A stretch of 56,269 bases of DNA from Comamonadaceae bacterium (GTDB lineage Bacteria; Pseudomonadota; Gammaproteobacteria; Burkholderiales; Burkholderiaceae_C), in assembly GCA_947447355.1 (NCBI GenBank), contig CANFJF010000017.1:1-56269 (forward strand). The letters run 5' to 3'. Each line of letters begins with the position of its first letter. Position 1 is the stretch's first letter. The notes under the pieces were generated by a model that saw nothing but the letters and a program-made list of their open reading frames with translations, made no database searches and was not told where the DNA came from. Shown in pieces: positions 26,595-38,057 of the stretch. The translations under genes and the position numbers were made by a program.

Positions 26595-27993
26595 GAGCAC
26601 CTCCCTTGGCGATGACCTTGCCAGGCACCAGACCGATGGAACCGGCGCCCATGCAGACGACCACATCACCGGCTTGCGCAAGATCCAAAATCGCTTGCGG
26701 CATGGCGTCGATGGCATCGACAAACACCGGTTCAATCTTGCCAGCCATGCGCAAAGCCCGGGTCAAAGCACGACCATCCGCCGCGACAATCGGCGCTTCG
26801 CCGGCGGCATAGACTTCCGCCAACAACACGGCATCGGCTTGTCCAATCACTTTGACGAAGTCTTCAAAACAATCACGGGTGCGGCTGAAACGGTGCGGCT
26901 GAAAAGCCAGCACCAAACGCCGACCCGGAAAGGCGCCGCGCGCTGCGGCCAGCGTGGCAGCCATTTCAACCGGGTGATGGCCATAGTCGTCAATCAGCGT
27001 GAAGTGACCACCTGCAGCGGCAGGTGCATCTCCGTAACGCTGGAAGCGCCGACCCACGCCGTTGAATTCTGCTAACGCTTTTTGCACCGCGGCATCCGGG
27101 ATTTCAAGTTCCACCGCAACCGCAATGGCCGACAGCGCATTCAGCACGTTGTGTTCCCCGGGCAGGTTCAGCACCACCGGCATGTCTGGCATCGTGACAC
27201 CGTTGCGGCGCTGCACCGTGAAATGCATTTGGCCGTTGACGTGCCGCACATCAACGGCGCGCACTTGCGCGTCTGCATTGAAGCCGTAGCGGGTGACCGG
27301 GCAAGAGACCTGCGCAATGATGTCCCGGACAGCGGCGTCATCCGTGCACAAAATGGCGGTGCCGTAAAAAGGCATGCGATGCAGAAAGTCGACAAAGGCC
27401 GCCTTCAGCTTCTCAAAGTCATGCCCATAGGTTTCCATGTGATCCGCATCGATATTGGTGACCACCGCCATCACCGGAAGCAGGTTCAAAAACGAGGCAT
27501 CGGATTCGTCGGCTTCGACCACGATGTAGTCGCCCGAGCCCAACTTCGCATTGGTGCCGGCACTGTTGAGTCGGCCGCCAATCACATAGGTGGGATCCAA
27601 CCCGGCTTCTGCCAACACGCTGGCGACCAGGCTGGTGGTGGTGGTTTTGCCGTGCGTTCCCGCGATCGCAATGCCGCGTTTGAGGCGCATCAACTCGGCC
27701 AACATGAGGGCGCGTGGTACCACTGGTATGTGTTTTTCACGGGCAGCCACGACTTCAGGATTGTCCGCGCGTACTGCCGTCGAGGTGACCACGGCATCTA
27801 CCCTGCTCAGGTTGCTGGCAGCATGGCCGACATAGGTTGTGATACCCAAACCAGCCAAGCGACGCAGCGTGGCGCTGTCGGCCAAGTCAGAGCCGGAAAT
27901 CACATACCCCAGGTTGTGCAGAACTTCAGCAATGCCCGACATACCGGAGCCACCGATGCCGATGAAGTGAATATTGTTGACAGCGTGCTTCAT
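26584..27993 (-). CDS. murC: UDP-N-acetylmuramate--L-alanine ligase
   Basis: Adds L-Ala to UDP-MurNAc in the cytoplasm. 469 residues: N-terminal Rossmann motif [18 protein letters not shown]-binding [30 protein letters not shown] and the C-terminal [10 protein letters not shown]. Overlaps murG by four bases (ATGA) and ddlB by 11. Confidence 0.97.
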   Translation of the reverse strand: MKHAVNNIHFIGIGGSGMSGIAEVLHNLGYVISGSDLADSATLRRLAGLGITTYVGHAASNLSRVDAVVTSTAVRADNPEVVAAREKHIPVVPRALMLAELMRLKRGIAIAGTHGKTTTTSLVASVLAEAGLDPTYVIGGRLNSAGTNAKLGSGDYIVVEADESDASFLNLLPVMAVVTNIDADHMETYGHDFEKLKAAFVDFLHRMPFYGTAILCTDDAAVRDIIAQVSCPVTRYGFNADAQVRAVDVRHVNGQMHFTVQRRNGVTMPDMPVVLNLPGEHNVLNALSAIAVAVELEIPDAAVQKALAEFNGVGRRFQRYGDAPAAAGGHFTLIDDYGHHPVEMAATLAAARGAFPGRRLVLAFQPHRFSRTRDCFEDFVKVIGQADAVLLAEVYAAGEAPIVAADGRALTRALRMAGKIEPVFVDAIDAMPQAILDLAQAGDVVVCMGAGSIGLVPGKVIAKGGAHAH

Positions 27994-29072
27994 CGAGCCA
28001 ATTCCTCACAGGCCGCGACGACACTCGCCGTGGCATTGATCTTTTTCATTCGAAACGCGGCCTCGGCCCGCTCTAAGAGATTGGCCCGCGTCATGGTTTG
28101 CAACAAGCCCGCCAAGCCTTCTGGCGTCAAGTCGGACTGCTGGATCAACCAGCCTCCACCAGCCTCCACCAAAAAGCGAGCATTGAGAGTTTGATGGTCA
28201 TCCACCGCGGCAGGGAAAGGTACAAACAGGGCGGCGGACCCCATGGCGGCAATTTCAGTCACCGTGCTGGCACCAGCGCGGCCAATGATGAGGTCTGCAT
28301 CGGCAAACGCTTGCGCCGTATCTTCAATGAAAGGCGTCAATTCGGCAGCCACGCCGGCTTGTGCGTAGTGGCTGCGCAGTGCCTCAATTTGTTGGGCGCC
28401 ACTTTGGTGAACCACCTCGGGCCGGCTGGCTTCGCTCATCAGCGCCAGCGCTTTAGGCACCAGTTGATTCAGCGCCCGCGCACCCAGACTGCCACCGACC
28501 ACCAACAACTTGAGCGGTCCGCTGCGGCCGGCGAAACGCAGGGCCGGTTCAGCGTGTTGCATGAAGGCTGTACGCAAAGGATTGCCCACCCACTCGGCTT
28601 TTTTCAACACATTCGGAAAGGCCGTGAAAATCCGATCAGCCACACCCGCAAGCACACGGTTAGCCATGCCTGCCACTGAATTTTGCTCATGCAAGATCAG
28701 CGGTTTGCCCAGCAGCACAGCCATCATGCCGCCCGGAAAACTCACATACCCGCCCAAGCCGATAACCACATCGGGCTTGACCCGACGCACGACTTGAATG
28801 CTTTGCCAAAAGGCTTGCAGCAAACGCAGCGGCAGCAAAGCCAGCGTCAACAAGCCCTTGCCGCGCACGCCTGAAAAATCAATCGATTCAAAGGCGAAGC
28901 CGCTGGCCGGCACCAATTTGCTCTCCATGCTTGGCTGACCGACGCGGCCTTTGCCGCCCAGCCAATGCACCTGCCAGCCGCGCTCGCGCAAGGCTTCAGC
29001 CACGGCCAAACCGGGGAAGATATGCCCACCGGTGCCGCCGGCCATGACGAGGGCGGTATGAGGACGCGTCAT
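27990..29072 (-). CDS. murG: Lipid II synthase MurG (GT28 glycosyltransferase)
   Basis: Peripheral membrane enzyme that transfers GlcNAc onto lipid I. From ATG 29072 the protein is 360 residues, with the N-terminal glycine-rich loop [17 protein letters not shown], the second loop [16 protein letters not shown] and the UDP-GlcNAc site [15 protein letters not shown]. The start overlaps the ftsW stop by four bases; a 60-codon upstream extension lies inside ftsW and is rejected. Confidence 0.97.
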   Translation of the reverse strand: MTRPHTALVMAGGTGGHIFPGLAVAEALRERGWQVHWLGGKGRVGQPSMESKLVPASGFAFESIDFSGVRGKGLLTLALLPLRLLQAFWQSIQVVRRVKPDVVIGLGGYVSFPGGMMAVLLGKPLILHEQNSVAGMANRVLAGVADRIFTAFPNVLKKAEWVGNPLRTAFMQHAEPALRFAGRSGPLKLLVVGGSLGARALNQLVPKALALMSEASRPEVVHQSGAQQIEALRSHYAQAGVAAELTPFIEDTAQAFADADLIIGRAGASTVTEIAAMGSAALFVPFPAAVDDHQTLNARFLVEAGGGWLIQQSDLTPEGLAGLLQTMTRANLLERAEAAFRMKKINATASVVAACEELAR

Positions 29073-30313
29073 AGCCTGCCCCCCCGCATCATCACGCGAT
29101 TTTCGTAGTCGATCCGCAGCACCACGGCCAAGGCCACGAGGTTCATGAGAATGGCCGATCCGCCGTAACTCATCAAGGGCAAGGTCAGGCCCTTGGTCGG
29201 CAAAGCGCCCAGGTTCACGCCCATGTTGATGAAAGCCTGAAAGCCCATCCAAATGCCGACCCCTTGCGCCACCAGGCCGGCAAACAAACGGTCAAGTGCG
29301 ATGGATTGGCGCCCAATGTGCATGATGCGACGGGTCAGCCACAAGAACAGTCCGAGCAAGACCGCCACACCGAGAAAACCAAATTCTTCACCAATCACGG
29401 CCAATAAAAAGTCGGTGTGCGCTTCCGGCAACCAGTGCAGCTTCTCAACGCTGCCACCGAGCCCAACGCCAAAAAATTCGCCCCGACCAAACGCAATCAG
29501 TGAGTGCGTCAACTGATAGCCCTTGCCCAGCGCATGCTTGGCATCCCACGGGTCGAGATAGGCAAAGATTCGGTCACGTCGCCATTCACTCATGGCCACC
29601 ATCAAGGCAAAAGCGATCACGACCACGAAGGCGATGGCAAAAAACATCCGGGCGTTGACACCGCCCAAAAACAGAATGCCCATGGCAATGACCGAGATCA
29701 CCATGAAAGCGCCCATGTCAGGCTCAGCCAACAACAACACACCGACCACACCCACAGCGGCGGCCATCGGCAGCACCGCGCGAAAGAAGCGCTCTTTGAC
29801 GTCCATCTTGCGGACCATGTAGTCAGAGGCATAAATCAAGACCGCGAACTTGGCCAATTCAGACGGTTGAAAATTCATGAACCCCAGCGAAATCCAGCGC
29901 CGTGCGCCATTCACGCCCTTGCCAATGAAAGGCAGCAACACAAGGCACAACAACACCAAAGAGCCGATGAACAACCACGGTGCAAATTTTTCCCACACGG
30001 CCAGTGGTACTTGAAATGTAGCGAAGGCCACGATCAAAGCCAGGCACACAGACAAAATGTGCCGAATCAAAAAGTGGTGGTGCTCATAACGTGAAAAGCG
30101 TGGATTGTCAGGCATCGCGATGGAGGCCGAATAAACCATGATCAAGCCCCACAACACGAGCGCCAGCGTGACACAGACCAACGCCTGGTCAAAGCCCAGC
30201 AGACGCACCGGCGTTGAGTTGCTGACGCGATCTAAGCTGGTGCGCACAGGCAAGGTCTCGCTTGCGCCCTGCGGCGCACCGAACCAACCCACCAGACGTG
30301 CGCTGATGCTCAT
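29069..30313 (-). CDS. ftsW: Division SEDS glycosyltransferase FtsW
   Basis: Septal peptidoglycan polymerase acting with FtsI. 414 residues: a cytoplasmic N-terminus of about 40 residues, about ten membrane spans, the periplasmic catalytic-loop region [17 protein letters not shown], and the C-terminal [18 protein letters not shown] signature. The position between murD and murG distinguishes it from RodA at 3075-4229. Four-base overlaps on both sides. Confidence 0.97.
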   Translation of the reverse strand: MSISARLVGWFGAPQGASETLPVRTSLDRVSNSTPVRLLGFDQALVCVTLALVLWGLIMVYSASIAMPDNPRFSRYEHHHFLIRHILSVCLALIVAFATFQVPLAVWEKFAPWLFIGSLVLLCLVLLPFIGKGVNGARRWISLGFMNFQPSELAKFAVLIYASDYMVRKMDVKERFFRAVLPMAAAVGVVGVLLLAEPDMGAFMVISVIAMGILFLGGVNARMFFAIAFVVVIAFALMVAMSEWRRDRIFAYLDPWDAKHALGKGYQLTHSLIAFGRGEFFGVGLGGSVEKLHWLPEAHTDFLLAVIGEEFGFLGVAVLLGLFLWLTRRIMHIGRQSIALDRLFAGLVAQGVGIWMGFQAFINMGVNLGALPTKGLTLPLMSYGGSAILMNLVALAVVLRIDYENRVMMRGGRL

Positions 30314-31899
30314 ATGACAGCCCCCGTGTCCAGCGCCAGCGCTTGCACAGCGTCACAAAAAACCTGGGCCCGGTGACCGTAGTTGTCAAACATGTCGAAG
30401 CTGGCGCATGCCGGCGACATCAGCACGGCGTCGCCGGCCTTTGCCACGCTGGCCGCAAGCTCTACAGCGGCGGCCATCGAATCGGCCGCCAGCATGTCAA
30501 CGCCTGAGTCTTCGATTGCAGCTTGAATCAAAGGCGCATCGCGCCCGATCAGCACCACGGCGCGCACATAGCGCGCCACCGGTTCGGCCAGCGGCGCAAA
30601 ATCCTGGCCTTTGCCTTCACCGCCCAAGATCAACACCAAACGGCGGTCTGGGCCGAGTCCATTCAGAGCCGCAACGGTGGCACCCACGTTGGTGCCTTTG
30701 CTGTCGTCAAAGTATTCGACTTCGTTCACCACCGCGACCGACTCGAGCCGGTGCGGCTCGCCGCGGTAATCGCGCAGACCGTGCAACAACGGCGCCATGG
30801 TGCAACCAATGGCGTTCGCCAAACCTAAAGCGGCCAGCGCATTGGTGGCGTTGTGACGACCGCGAATGCGCAAGGCATCGACAGGCATCAAGCGCTGTAC
30901 ATAGATGGGAATTTCTTCGTCGCGCCGGCGTTTGATGGTTTCATCGGCTTCTGCCGCACGCACCAGCCAGGCCATGCCGTTGACGGTTTCAATGCCGTAG
31001 TCGCCCGGGCGTTGCGGCACATCGCCACCAAAAGTCAGCACGTTGCGCAACTGTTTGCCCTTGACCAGCGCAGGCACAACGGCCATCACCTGAGGGTCAT
31101 CCCGGTTCAGCAACATGACGCCGGTGTGGCCGTAAACAGCGGATTTGGCTCGCACGTAAGCGGCCATGGAGCCATGCCAGTCGAGATGGTCTTGGCTGAT
31201 GTTCAGCACCGTCGCCACGCTCGGCTCAAAGCCGGTGACGTCATCCAGCTGAAAGCTCGACAACTCCAGCACCCACACCTCCGGCAAGGCATCGGTGTCG
31301 ATGCAGGCCTGCAAGGTATCCAGCAGTGTGGGGCCGATATTGCCGGCCACCGCCACACGTTTACCGGCGCGTTGCACCAGCTGCCCGGTCAACGAGGTGA
31401 CGGTTGTTTTGCCATTAGTGCCTGTGATAGCGATGACTTTAGGGCGGTAGGTCAGCTTCCGGTCGGGCTCGTCAGGCAGCTCAACCGGTGACTTAGATTC
31501 GTCCTCTGCTTCTGCTTCTGCGTCTGCTTCTGCGGTTGGCACTTCAATTTCAATTTCTGCAAGCGCTCGCAGCGCCTCAGCGAACAAAGTGAGTTCATTG
31601 CCTACAGACACGCCCTGCTCTTTGGCCACTTGCAGCACGGGTGCAATCTCAGCAGGCGACAGACCGGGGCTGCGCAAAATCAAATCGAAGTGCTCACCGC
31701 GTTGCATCAGCTCGGCGAAATCACCGCCGACAAATGTGACAGCGGGCCACTCTTGCTGCAAGGCGGCCAGCTGTGGCGGTTCAGTCCGGGTGTCAGCCAC
31801 GGTCACGCGGCTTCCATGGCGCGCGCACCAACGTGCCAATGCCAAGCCGGACAAGCCGAGCCCCAGCACCAAGACACGTTGATTCGCCAGTGTTTTCAT
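30310..31899 (-). CDS. murD: UDP-N-acetylmuramoylalanine--D-glutamate ligase with acidic insertion
   Basis: Adds D-Glu to UDP-MurNAc-L-Ala. From ATG 31899 the product has 529 residues, clearly longer than E. coli MurD (438). N-terminal [15 protein letters not shown] and the ATP-binding [11 protein letters not shown] (160-170) are intact, as are [13 protein letters not shown] and the C-terminal [20 protein letters not shown]. About 35 extra residues, rich in Glu/Ala/Asp/Pro (about 115-150), sit between the N-terminal and central domains and are encoded partly by five hexanucleotide repeats (31505-31534). Further length is spread over the C-terminal half (for example [17 protein letters not shown]). 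It overlaps mraY and ftsW by four bases each. Confidence 0.96.
   Translation of the reverse strand: MKTLANQRVLVLGLGLSGLALARWCARHGSRVTVADTRTEPPQLAALQQEWPAVTFVGGDFAELMQRGEHFDLILRSPGLSPAEIAPVLQVAKEQGVSVGNELTLFAEALRALAEIEIEVPTAEADAEAEAEDESKSPVELPDEPDRKLTYRPKVIAITGTNGKTTVTSLTGQLVQRAGKRVAVAGNIGPTLLDTLQACIDTDALPEVWVLELSSFQLDDVTGFEPSVATVLNISQDHLDWHGSMAAYVRAKSAVYGHTGVMLLNRDDPQVMAVVPALVKGKQLRNVLTFGGDVPQRPGDYGIETVNGMAWLVRAAEADETIKRRRDEEIPIYVQRLMPVDALRIRGRHNATNALAALGLANAIGCTMAPLLHGLRDYRGEPHRLESVAVVNEVEYFDDSKGTNVGATVAALNGLGPDRRLVLILGGEGKGQDFAPLAEPVARYVRAVVLIGRDAPLIQAAIEDSGVDMLAADSMAAAVELAASVAKAGDAVLMSPACASFDMFDNYGHRAQVFCDAVQALALDTGAVI
31505..31534. repeat. Hexanucleotide microsatellite inside murD
   Basis: Five consecutive 6-base units, TCTGCT, TCTGCT, TCTGCG, TCTGCT, TCTGCG on the plus strand, encoding Glu-Ala/Asp-Ala dipeptides of MurD on the minus strand. 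Unit length is a multiple of three, so copy-number change would alter the linker length without breaking the frame. Confidence 0.85.
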
Positions 31900-33074
31900 C
31901 GCAGTTTCAAGGTTGACAAACCGACCAGGCAGAGCAGCATGGTGATGATCCAAAAGCGCACCACCACTTGTGTTTCTTTCCAACCGCTTTTCTCAAAATG
32001 ATGGTGCAGTGGCGCCATCTTCAAGATGCGCCGACCTGTGCCGTATTTGCGTTTGGTGTACTTGAAATAAGTTACTTGCAGCATGACCGACAGGGCCTCG
32101 ACTACGAAGATGCCGCCCATGATGGCCAGCACGATTTCTTGCCGCACGATGACCGCGATGGTTCCCAGTGCAGCGCCCAGTGCCAGCGCGCCGACGTCAC
32201 CCATGAAAACCTGCGCCGGGTGCGTGTTGAACCACAAGAAAGCCAAACCAGCGCCCGCCATGGCGGCGCAGAAAATCAGCAACTCTCCGGCACCGGGAAT
32301 GTAGGGAAAAAACAGATAGCGTGAATAAACCGAGCTACCGGTCACATAAGCAAAGATCCCCAGCGCAGAGCCCACCATCACGACCGGCATGATGGCCAGA
32401 CCGTCGAGTCCGTCAGTCAAGTTCACGGCGTTGCTTGAGCCCACGATCACCAAATAGGTGAGGATGACAAAACCAAAGACGCCCAGCGGATAACTGACTA
32501 ATTTGAAGAAAGGCAGCAACAAACCGGCTTGCGGCGGCAAGTTGACGTCAAAACCAGACTTGACCCAATTCACGAACAGCTCGAACACGCGCAGGTTCGA
32601 ACTTTCTGAAATGCTGAACACCAAGTACAGCGCGGCGAGCAGACCGATCAGAGATTGCCACAGGTATTTGTCACGTGAGCGCATGCCTTCTGGGTCTTTG
32701 TTGACCACTTTCTTCCAGTCGTCAGCCCAACCGATACCGCCAAAACCCAGCATGACCAGCAACACAATCCAGACAAAGCGATTACTCAAGTCTGCCCACA
32801 GCAAGGTCGAGATCGCAATCGCCAGCAAAATCAACACGCCGCCCATGGTCGGTGTGCCACTTTTGCTCAAGTGCGTTTGCATAGCGTACTCACGAATCGG
32901 CTGGCCGATCTTCAACTCTGTCAAACGGCGAATGACGATCGGACCGGCGATCAGGCCAATCAGCAGGGCCGTGAGCGCCGCCATGACGGCACGCAAGGTC
33001 AGGTATTGGAAAACCCGGAAAAACCCGAATTCGGGTGACAAGGTCTGCAGCCACTGAGCCAGACTTAAGAACAT
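31896..33074 (-). CDS. mraY: Phospho-MurNAc-pentapeptide transferase MraY
   Basis: Integral membrane enzyme making lipid I from UDP-MurNAc-pentapeptide and undecaprenyl phosphate. 392 residues with about ten spans; [25 protein letters not shown] (catalytic Asp region) and the cytoplasmic [19 protein letters not shown] are diagnostic. About 30 residues longer than E. coli MraY, mostly in the loop with [25 protein letters not shown]. Overlaps murF by ten bases and murD by four. Confidence 0.97.
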   Translation of the reverse strand: MFLSLAQWLQTLSPEFGFFRVFQYLTLRAVMAALTALLIGLIAGPIVIRRLTELKIGQPIREYAMQTHLSKSGTPTMGGVLILLAIAISTLLWADLSNRFVWIVLLVMLGFGGIGWADDWKKVVNKDPEGMRSRDKYLWQSLIGLLAALYLVFSISESSNLRVFELFVNWVKSGFDVNLPPQAGLLLPFFKLVSYPLGVFGFVILTYLVIVGSSNAVNLTDGLDGLAIMPVVMVGSALGIFAYVTGSSVYSRYLFFPYIPGAGELLIFCAAMAGAGLAFLWFNTHPAQVFMGDVGALALGAALGTIAVIVRQEIVLAIMGGIFVVEALSVMLQVTYFKYTKRKYGTGRRILKMAPLHHHFEKSGWKETQVVVRFWIITMLLCLVGLSTLKLR

Positions 33075-34465
33075 GTTTTTTCCTTTGCCGAAGCTGAGGC
33101 TTGTGCACCGGCCTGTGCAGAGATGGCATCGACCACGCGCTCCATCTTCATGAAGCGCGAACCTTTGACAAGCACACTGGCGCAGCCAGGCAGGGTGTGC
33201 CGCACGTCAGCCAACAATTCCTCCATGGCAACGTAGTGACGTGCACCCGGAAATACCTGTGCGGCATGACGTGTCAGCTCGCCAATACAGACCAGTTGGT
33301 CAATGCCGCGTTGCAGCGCATGGGCGCCGATCTCTGTGTGGAATTCCGGACCACGGTCACCGACCTCGCCCATGTCTCCCAACACCAGCAAGCGCGGCGC
33401 GGGTAATTCAACCAGCACGTCGATGGCGGCGCGGACTGAATCCGGATTCGCGTTGTAGCTGTCGTCAATCAAGATCAGTGCACGGCCGTCCAACGTCAAC
33501 GACAGTGCGCGCGAACGGCCTTTGACTGGGGCAAATGTTGTGAGGCCTTCAGCAACGGCGCTCAGCGGGACGCCAGCCGCCAAGGCGCAAGCGGTTGCGG
33601 CCAAAGCGTTTTTCACGTTGTGACGTCCGGCCACATTCAACTCAAACGTCACGCGGCCGAGCGGCGTCTGTGCAGTCACTTGCCAGCGCATGCCGCGCCA
33701 GTCAGCAGTAGCTGTCACGTCGGCCTGCCCGGTCAGCGCAAAAGTCATGACGCGGCGCGTTCCAGCCAATGTGCGCCACAGCAGCGTGTAGTCATCGTCA
33801 GCCGGAAAAACCGCGACACCGTCTGCCGGCAGTGCACTCAGTACCGCTCCGTTTTCACGCGCCACAGCTTCCACACTGGCCATGAATTCGAGGTGTTCGC
33901 GCTGGGCGTTGTTGACCAATGCAACGGTCGGCCGCGCCATGACGGACAGACCCGCGATTTCCCCCGGATGGTTCATGCCCAACTCAACCACGCCAACAGC
34001 GTGATTGGTGCACAACCGCAACAAGGTCAAGGGCACGCCGATGTCGTTGTTGAAATTGCCTTCCGTGGCAAAGGCCTGCTCGCCTTTGAAGGCACGCAGG
34101 ATGGACGCAATCATTTGCGTCACTGTGGTCTTGCCATTGCTGCCCGTGACCGCGATCAAGGGCAGCGAAAACTGCGCACGCCAACCGGCCGCCAACTGGC
34201 CCAAGGCAGCCTTTGCGTCAGGCACTTGCAGGCCCGGTAAACCCGCTTCAGCCAAACCATGTTCCGCCAACGCAGCGACGGCGCCGTGCGACGCCGCTTG
34301 GCTTAAAAAATCATGCGCATCAAAGCGTTCACCTTTGAGCGCCACAAACAAATCACCGGCGCGCAGGCTGCGGGTGTCGGTGTGCACGCGCGAAAAATGC
34401 ACCGACACATCCCCCACCCCTGTCGCCATCCGCAGGTGTTGCTGAGCTTGGGCCAAGGTCATCAT
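33065..34465 (-). CDS. murF: UDP-MurNAc-tripeptide--D-Ala-D-Ala ligase MurF
   Basis: Adds the D-Ala-D-Ala dipeptide, completing the pentapeptide precursor. 466 residues with [19 protein letters not shown]-binding [24 protein letters not shown] and [16 protein letters not shown]. Sits between murE and mraY with overlaps of four and ten bases. Confidence 0.97.
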   Translation of the reverse strand: MMTLAQAQQHLRMATGVGDVSVHFSRVHTDTRSLRAGDLFVALKGERFDAHDFLSQAASHGAVAALAEHGLAEAGLPGLQVPDAKAALGQLAAGWRAQFSLPLIAVTGSNGKTTVTQMIASILRAFKGEQAFATEGNFNNDIGVPLTLLRLCTNHAVGVVELGMNHPGEIAGLSVMARPTVALVNNAQREHLEFMASVEAVARENGAVLSALPADGVAVFPADDDYTLLWRTLAGTRRVMTFALTGQADVTATADWRGMRWQVTAQTPLGRVTFELNVAGRHNVKNALAATACALAAGVPLSAVAEGLTTFAPVKGRSRALSLTLDGRALILIDDSYNANPDSVRAAIDVLVELPAPRLLVLGDMGEVGDRGPEFHTEIGAHALQRGIDQLVCIGELTRHAAQVFPGARHYVAMEELLADVRHTLPGCASVLVKGSRFMKMERVVDAISAQAGAQASASAKEKTCS

Positions 34466-35976
34466 GACGATTGCGCTGCTCCGTTGTTTGCCTTTGCGGT
34501 GTAGGCGGCCAAGGCGAGTTCGGCTTGGGCTCGGTCGGAGAAAGGCAGTCGCACGCCCCGGACGTCTTGAAAACTTTCAGGCCCTTTGCCGGCAATCAGC
34601 ACCACGTCTTGCGGCCGCGCCTGCTGCAATGCAGCAGCAATGGCTAGCGCACGATCAGGCTGCTGAATCACGCCCGAAGACACGGGCATGCCCGCCAGAA
34701 TGTGCGCCATGATGTCGCCAGCCTCTTCGCTGCGTGGGTTGTCACTGGTCAGCACCACGTGATCTGCATGGCTGATGGCGACAGCGCCCATCAAGGGCCG
34801 CTTGCTGGCGTCACGGTCACCACCACAACCAAACACGCACCAGAGTTTGCCGTTGCGGCTTTGCACTTGCGGCTTCAGCGCCAGCAGTGTTTTTTCAAGT
34901 GCGTCTGGGGTATGTGCGTAATCAACCACGACCAAGGGCGCAGCATGCGCGGTCAGTGTTTCCATGCGACCTGGCACCGGGCTCAAGGTCGCGCAAACAG
35001 GGGCAATCGCTGTCAATGGCAAGCCAAGGCTGCGCAAAGTGCCAATCACACCCAGCAAATTCGAGACGTTGAATTCGCCGACCACGGGGGCCGCGACCTG
35101 ACAAACTGTCTCGCCTTCAACCACTTCAAAACTCAGAGACTCGAGGCCGTACTGAATCGAACGTGCCATCAGTCGGGCTGGGCCGGTGCAGGAGAACGTC
35201 CACACATCAAGTTTTTCTGTCGCCAACACGGTCGCCAACTCAGCCCCGCGGGCATCGTCAATATTGATCACCGCGGCTTGCAGACCTGGCCAGTAAAACA
35301 GCTGTTCTTTAGCAGCCCAGTAAGCCGCCATGGAGCCGTGGTAGTCAAGATGATCCCGGGTGAAGTTGGTAAAAATGGCGGTGTGCACCTGCGTCGCATC
35401 CAGCCGGCGTTCTTCGAGACCAATCGACGAAGCCTCGACAGCGCAAGCCACAAAACCATCGTTCACCAGACAACGTAGCTGCTCTTGAAACAACACGGGG
35501 TCAGGTGTCGTCAGACCATTGAACACCAGCGCACCGGGCTCACCAATGCCTAAGGTGCCCACCACAGCGCAATGCCGACCGAGCTGGCTCAGTGCTTCAG
35601 CCATCCACCATGTGGTGGATGTCTTGCCATTGGTGCCGGTCACGGCCAGGACCGACAACGCCAGACTCGGCTCCGCGAAGAAGGCGGCAGCTATCGGTGC
35701 CGCCGCGCTTTTGAGGCCTGCGTAAGTGGCCACGCGCTCATCAGCCAAGCTCTCGATGGGCGCGCCTTCTGCTTCGACCAGACAAGCCGCAGCACCCGCC
35801 GCCAAAACCTCCGGCACATAGCGCCGAGCGTCATTGGCTGCACCGGGCCAAGCCAGAAAGCCATCGCCTGGCTTCACGCGCCGACTATCGGCCACCAACG
35901 TCCCGGTGACGTTCTGCAGCAACCAACGTGCAGCCTCTTGAGGGCTTGTGAGCGTTTGAGACACGTGCGTGTTCAA
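34462..35976 (-). CDS. murE: UDP-MurNAc-L-Ala-D-Glu--meso-DAP ligase MurE
   Basis: Adds the third stem residue. 504 residues; GTNGKTSTTWW at 114-124, TNFTRDHLDYHGSM, and the DNPR motif at 412-415 (LTSDNPRSEEAGDI), which in this family specifies meso-diaminopimelate rather than lysine. This agrees with dapF and mpl in the same window. Four-base overlaps with ftsI and murF. Confidence 0.97.
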   Translation of the reverse strand: MNTHVSQTLTSPQEAARWLLQNVTGTLVADSRRVKPGDGFLAWPGAANDARRYVPEVLAAGAAACLVEAEGAPIESLADERVATYAGLKSAAAPIAAAFFAEPSLALSVLAVTGTNGKTSTTWWMAEALSQLGRHCAVVGTLGIGEPGALVFNGLTTPDPVLFQEQLRCLVNDGFVACAVEASSIGLEERRLDATQVHTAIFTNFTRDHLDYHGSMAAYWAAKEQLFYWPGLQAAVINIDDARGAELATVLATEKLDVWTFSCTGPARLMARSIQYGLESLSFEVVEGETVCQVAAPVVGEFNVSNLLGVIGTLRSLGLPLTAIAPVCATLSPVPGRMETLTAHAAPLVVVDYAHTPDALEKTLLALKPQVQSRNGKLWCVFGCGGDRDASKRPLMGAVAISHADHVVLTSDNPRSEEAGDIMAHILAGMPVSSGVIQQPDRALAIAAALQQARPQDVVLIAGKGPESFQDVRGVRLPFSDRAQAELALAAYTAKANNGAAQSS

Positions 35977-37706
35977 AACGACTCCTCGATGGGGCTGGTG
36001 ACGATCTGAGGCTTGACCGCCAGATCAGGGGGCAAGCCCATCATCCGCAAGGTTTGCTGAACTGTTTCACTGAAAACGGGCGCGGCCACCACGCCGCCGT
36101 AATACTGACCGTTGCTGGGCTCATCAATCATCACAGCGACGATGATGCGCGGCGTTTCGATCGGTGCCATGCCAGTGAACCAAGAGCGGTATTTGTTGCT
36201 GGCGTAGCCCTTGCCGACCTGCTTGTGCGCTGTGCCCGACTTGCCACCCACGGAGTAACCAACGGTCTGTGCCAACTGACCTGTGCCGCCAGGGGCTGCA
36301 GCCATTTGCAGCATGCGGCGCACGGCATGTGCGTTTTCAGGCGAGAACACCCGAACGCCGACAGCGGGCTCGGTGCTCTTGAGCATGGTCAAAGGAATGA
36401 TCCGACCGTCGTGCGCAAAGGCCGTGTAGGAATGGGCCATTTGAAACAGTGACGCCGACAACCCGTAACCATAGGCCATGGTGGCCTGCTCAATCGGACG
36501 CCATGTCTTCCAGGGGCGTACCCGACCGGTGACTGCGCCAGGGAACTGTATTTGCGGTTTTTGTCCGTAGCCGAGTGCCGTGTAGGTGTCCCACATCTCG
36601 TTCGGGCTCATCTTTTGCGCGATCTTGAGCGCCCCCACGTTGCTCGATTTTTGAATCACACCCTCGACCGTCAACGTGCCGTAGTTGTGCGTGTCGCTGA
36701 TCGTGAAGCCGCCCATGGTGAATCGACCTGGCCCGGTTTCGATGGTAGTTTGCGGTGTCACACGACCGGCCTCCAATGCCATCGCCACTGTGATCGGTTT
36801 CATGGTGGAGCCGGGCTCAAAAGTGTCCGTGATCGCCCGGTTGCGCAGTTGCTCACCGCTGAGATTTTTGCGATTGTCAGGGACATAGCTTGGATAATTA
36901 GCCAGCGCCAGCACTTCACCGGTGACGGCATCAAGCACCACCACACTACCGGCCTTGGCCTTGTGTGCCAGCACCGTATCGCGCAACTTTTGATAGGCAA
37001 AAAACTGCACCTTGCTGTCGATGGACAGTTGCAAATCTTTGCCTTCCACCGGCGGCACTTGATCACGAACGTCTTCCACCACGCGGCCCAGCCGGTCTTT
37101 GATGACGCGACGCGAACCGGCACGTCCGTTGAGCTCCTTGTTGAAGGTCAACTCCATGCCTTCCTGGCCCTGGTTTTCAACGTTTGCAAAACCCACCACG
37201 TGCGCTGTCGCTTCGCCATCGGGGTACTGGCGCTTGTACTCCTTGCGCTGATAGAGACCCTTGATGTGCAGTTCGGTGATTTGCTTGGCGATCGACTCGT
37301 CAACTTGCCGCTTGAGCCAGACAAAAGTCTTGTCTTCATCGGCCAGACGTTGCTCCAAGGTCGCCACGGGCATCTCCAGCAATCGGCCCAGTTCGACCAA
37401 CTGCGCCTTGCTCACCTCGACGTCTTCAGGAATCGCCCAGATGCTTTCGGCGGGAATGCTCGACGCGAGAATCAGACCGTTGCGATCTAAGATGCGGCCG
37501 CGACTGGCAGGCAATTCAAGCGTCCGTACAAAACGCACTTCGCCTTGGCGCTGGAAAAATTCATTTCCAAAAATCTGGATGTGTGCCGCACGTGCAGCCA
37601 AACCGGCAAATCCCAAGGCGATGGCCGCCACAATGAATTTACTCCGCCAGACCGGCGTCTTGCTGGCCAGCAAAGGGCTTGAACTGTAACGAACGCTGCG
37701 ACTCAT
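35973..37706 (-). CDS. ftsI: Septal transpeptidase FtsI (PBP3)
   Basis: Class B penicillin-binding protein crosslinking septal peptidoglycan with FtsW. 577 residues: N-terminal membrane anchor (about 23-42), dimerisation domain with RGRILDRNG, and the catalytic motifs SxxK (S300-TMK303), SSN (354-356) and KSGT (489-492). Four-base overlaps with ftsL upstream and murE downstream. Confidence 0.97.
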   Translation of the reverse strand: MSRSVRYSSSPLLASKTPVWRSKFIVAAIALGFAGLAARAAHIQIFGNEFFQRQGEVRFVRTLELPASRGRILDRNGLILASSIPAESIWAIPEDVEVSKAQLVELGRLLEMPVATLEQRLADEDKTFVWLKRQVDESIAKQITELHIKGLYQRKEYKRQYPDGEATAHVVGFANVENQGQEGMELTFNKELNGRAGSRRVIKDRLGRVVEDVRDQVPPVEGKDLQLSIDSKVQFFAYQKLRDTVLAHKAKAGSVVVLDAVTGEVLALANYPSYVPDNRKNLSGEQLRNRAITDTFEPGSTMKPITVAMALEAGRVTPQTTIETGPGRFTMGGFTISDTHNYGTLTVEGVIQKSSNVGALKIAQKMSPNEMWDTYTALGYGQKPQIQFPGAVTGRVRPWKTWRPIEQATMAYGYGLSASLFQMAHSYTAFAHDGRIIPLTMLKSTEPAVGVRVFSPENAHAVRRMLQMAAAPGGTGQLAQTVGYSVGGKSGTAHKQVGKGYASNKYRSWFTGMAPIETPRIIVAVMIDEPSNGQYYGGVVAAPVFSETVQQTLRMMGLPPDLAVKPQIVTSPIEESF

Positions 37707-37999
37707 GGCTTGACCGGTGCCGCCGTATCGGCAGGAACTTGACCCGTCACATATTGGGTGATGGCGGCTGTAGCAGGCACCATCTGCAGCTTGTCTTTGG
37801 CCAACTTATCGACGCGCAGCGGCGTCGCCTGGGAACGTCTTTCAGCCTGCAGCGTTTCGTTATCAATCTCTAGCTTGCGCCCCTGTGAAGTGGCTTTTTC
37901 AAGCTCGACAAAAATGCGCCGCGACTCGTATTGCGTGCGCACCAAATACAGCGCCGTCAGCAAGACCGCCACCAGCAGCAACAGATTGACGCGGGTCAT
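37703..37999 (-). CDS. ftsL: Cell division protein FtsL
   Basis: Small bitopic divisome protein that forms a coiled coil with FtsB. About 98 residues from ATG 37999, which has GGAG ten bases upstream; a GTG three codons earlier (38008) lies too close to that site. One membrane span (about 3-22, RVNLLLLVAVLLTALYLVR) is followed by a heptad-like region (ESRRIFVELEKATSQGRKLEIDNETLQAE). Position between rsmH and ftsI supports the call. Confidence 0.92.
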   Translation of the reverse strand: MTRVNLLLLVAVLLTALYLVRTQYESRRIFVELEKATSQGRKLEIDNETLQAERRSQATPLRVDKLAKDKLQMVPATAAITQYVTGQVPADTAAPVKP

Positions 38000-38057
38000 G
38001 GCTGGCACGCTCCAGTGGTTGCCTTGCAGGTGATTGAAATCATGACGGCTGCGAAGT

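Noticed and set aside
27082-28194. Long open frame opposite murC (370 codons)
   Set aside because: Lies wholly antisense to a well-conserved gene; the translation has no domain-like character and results from codon bias of GC-rich DNA.
36552-37490. 312-codon frame opposite ftsI
   Set aside because: Antisense shadow of a gene with all transpeptidase motifs.
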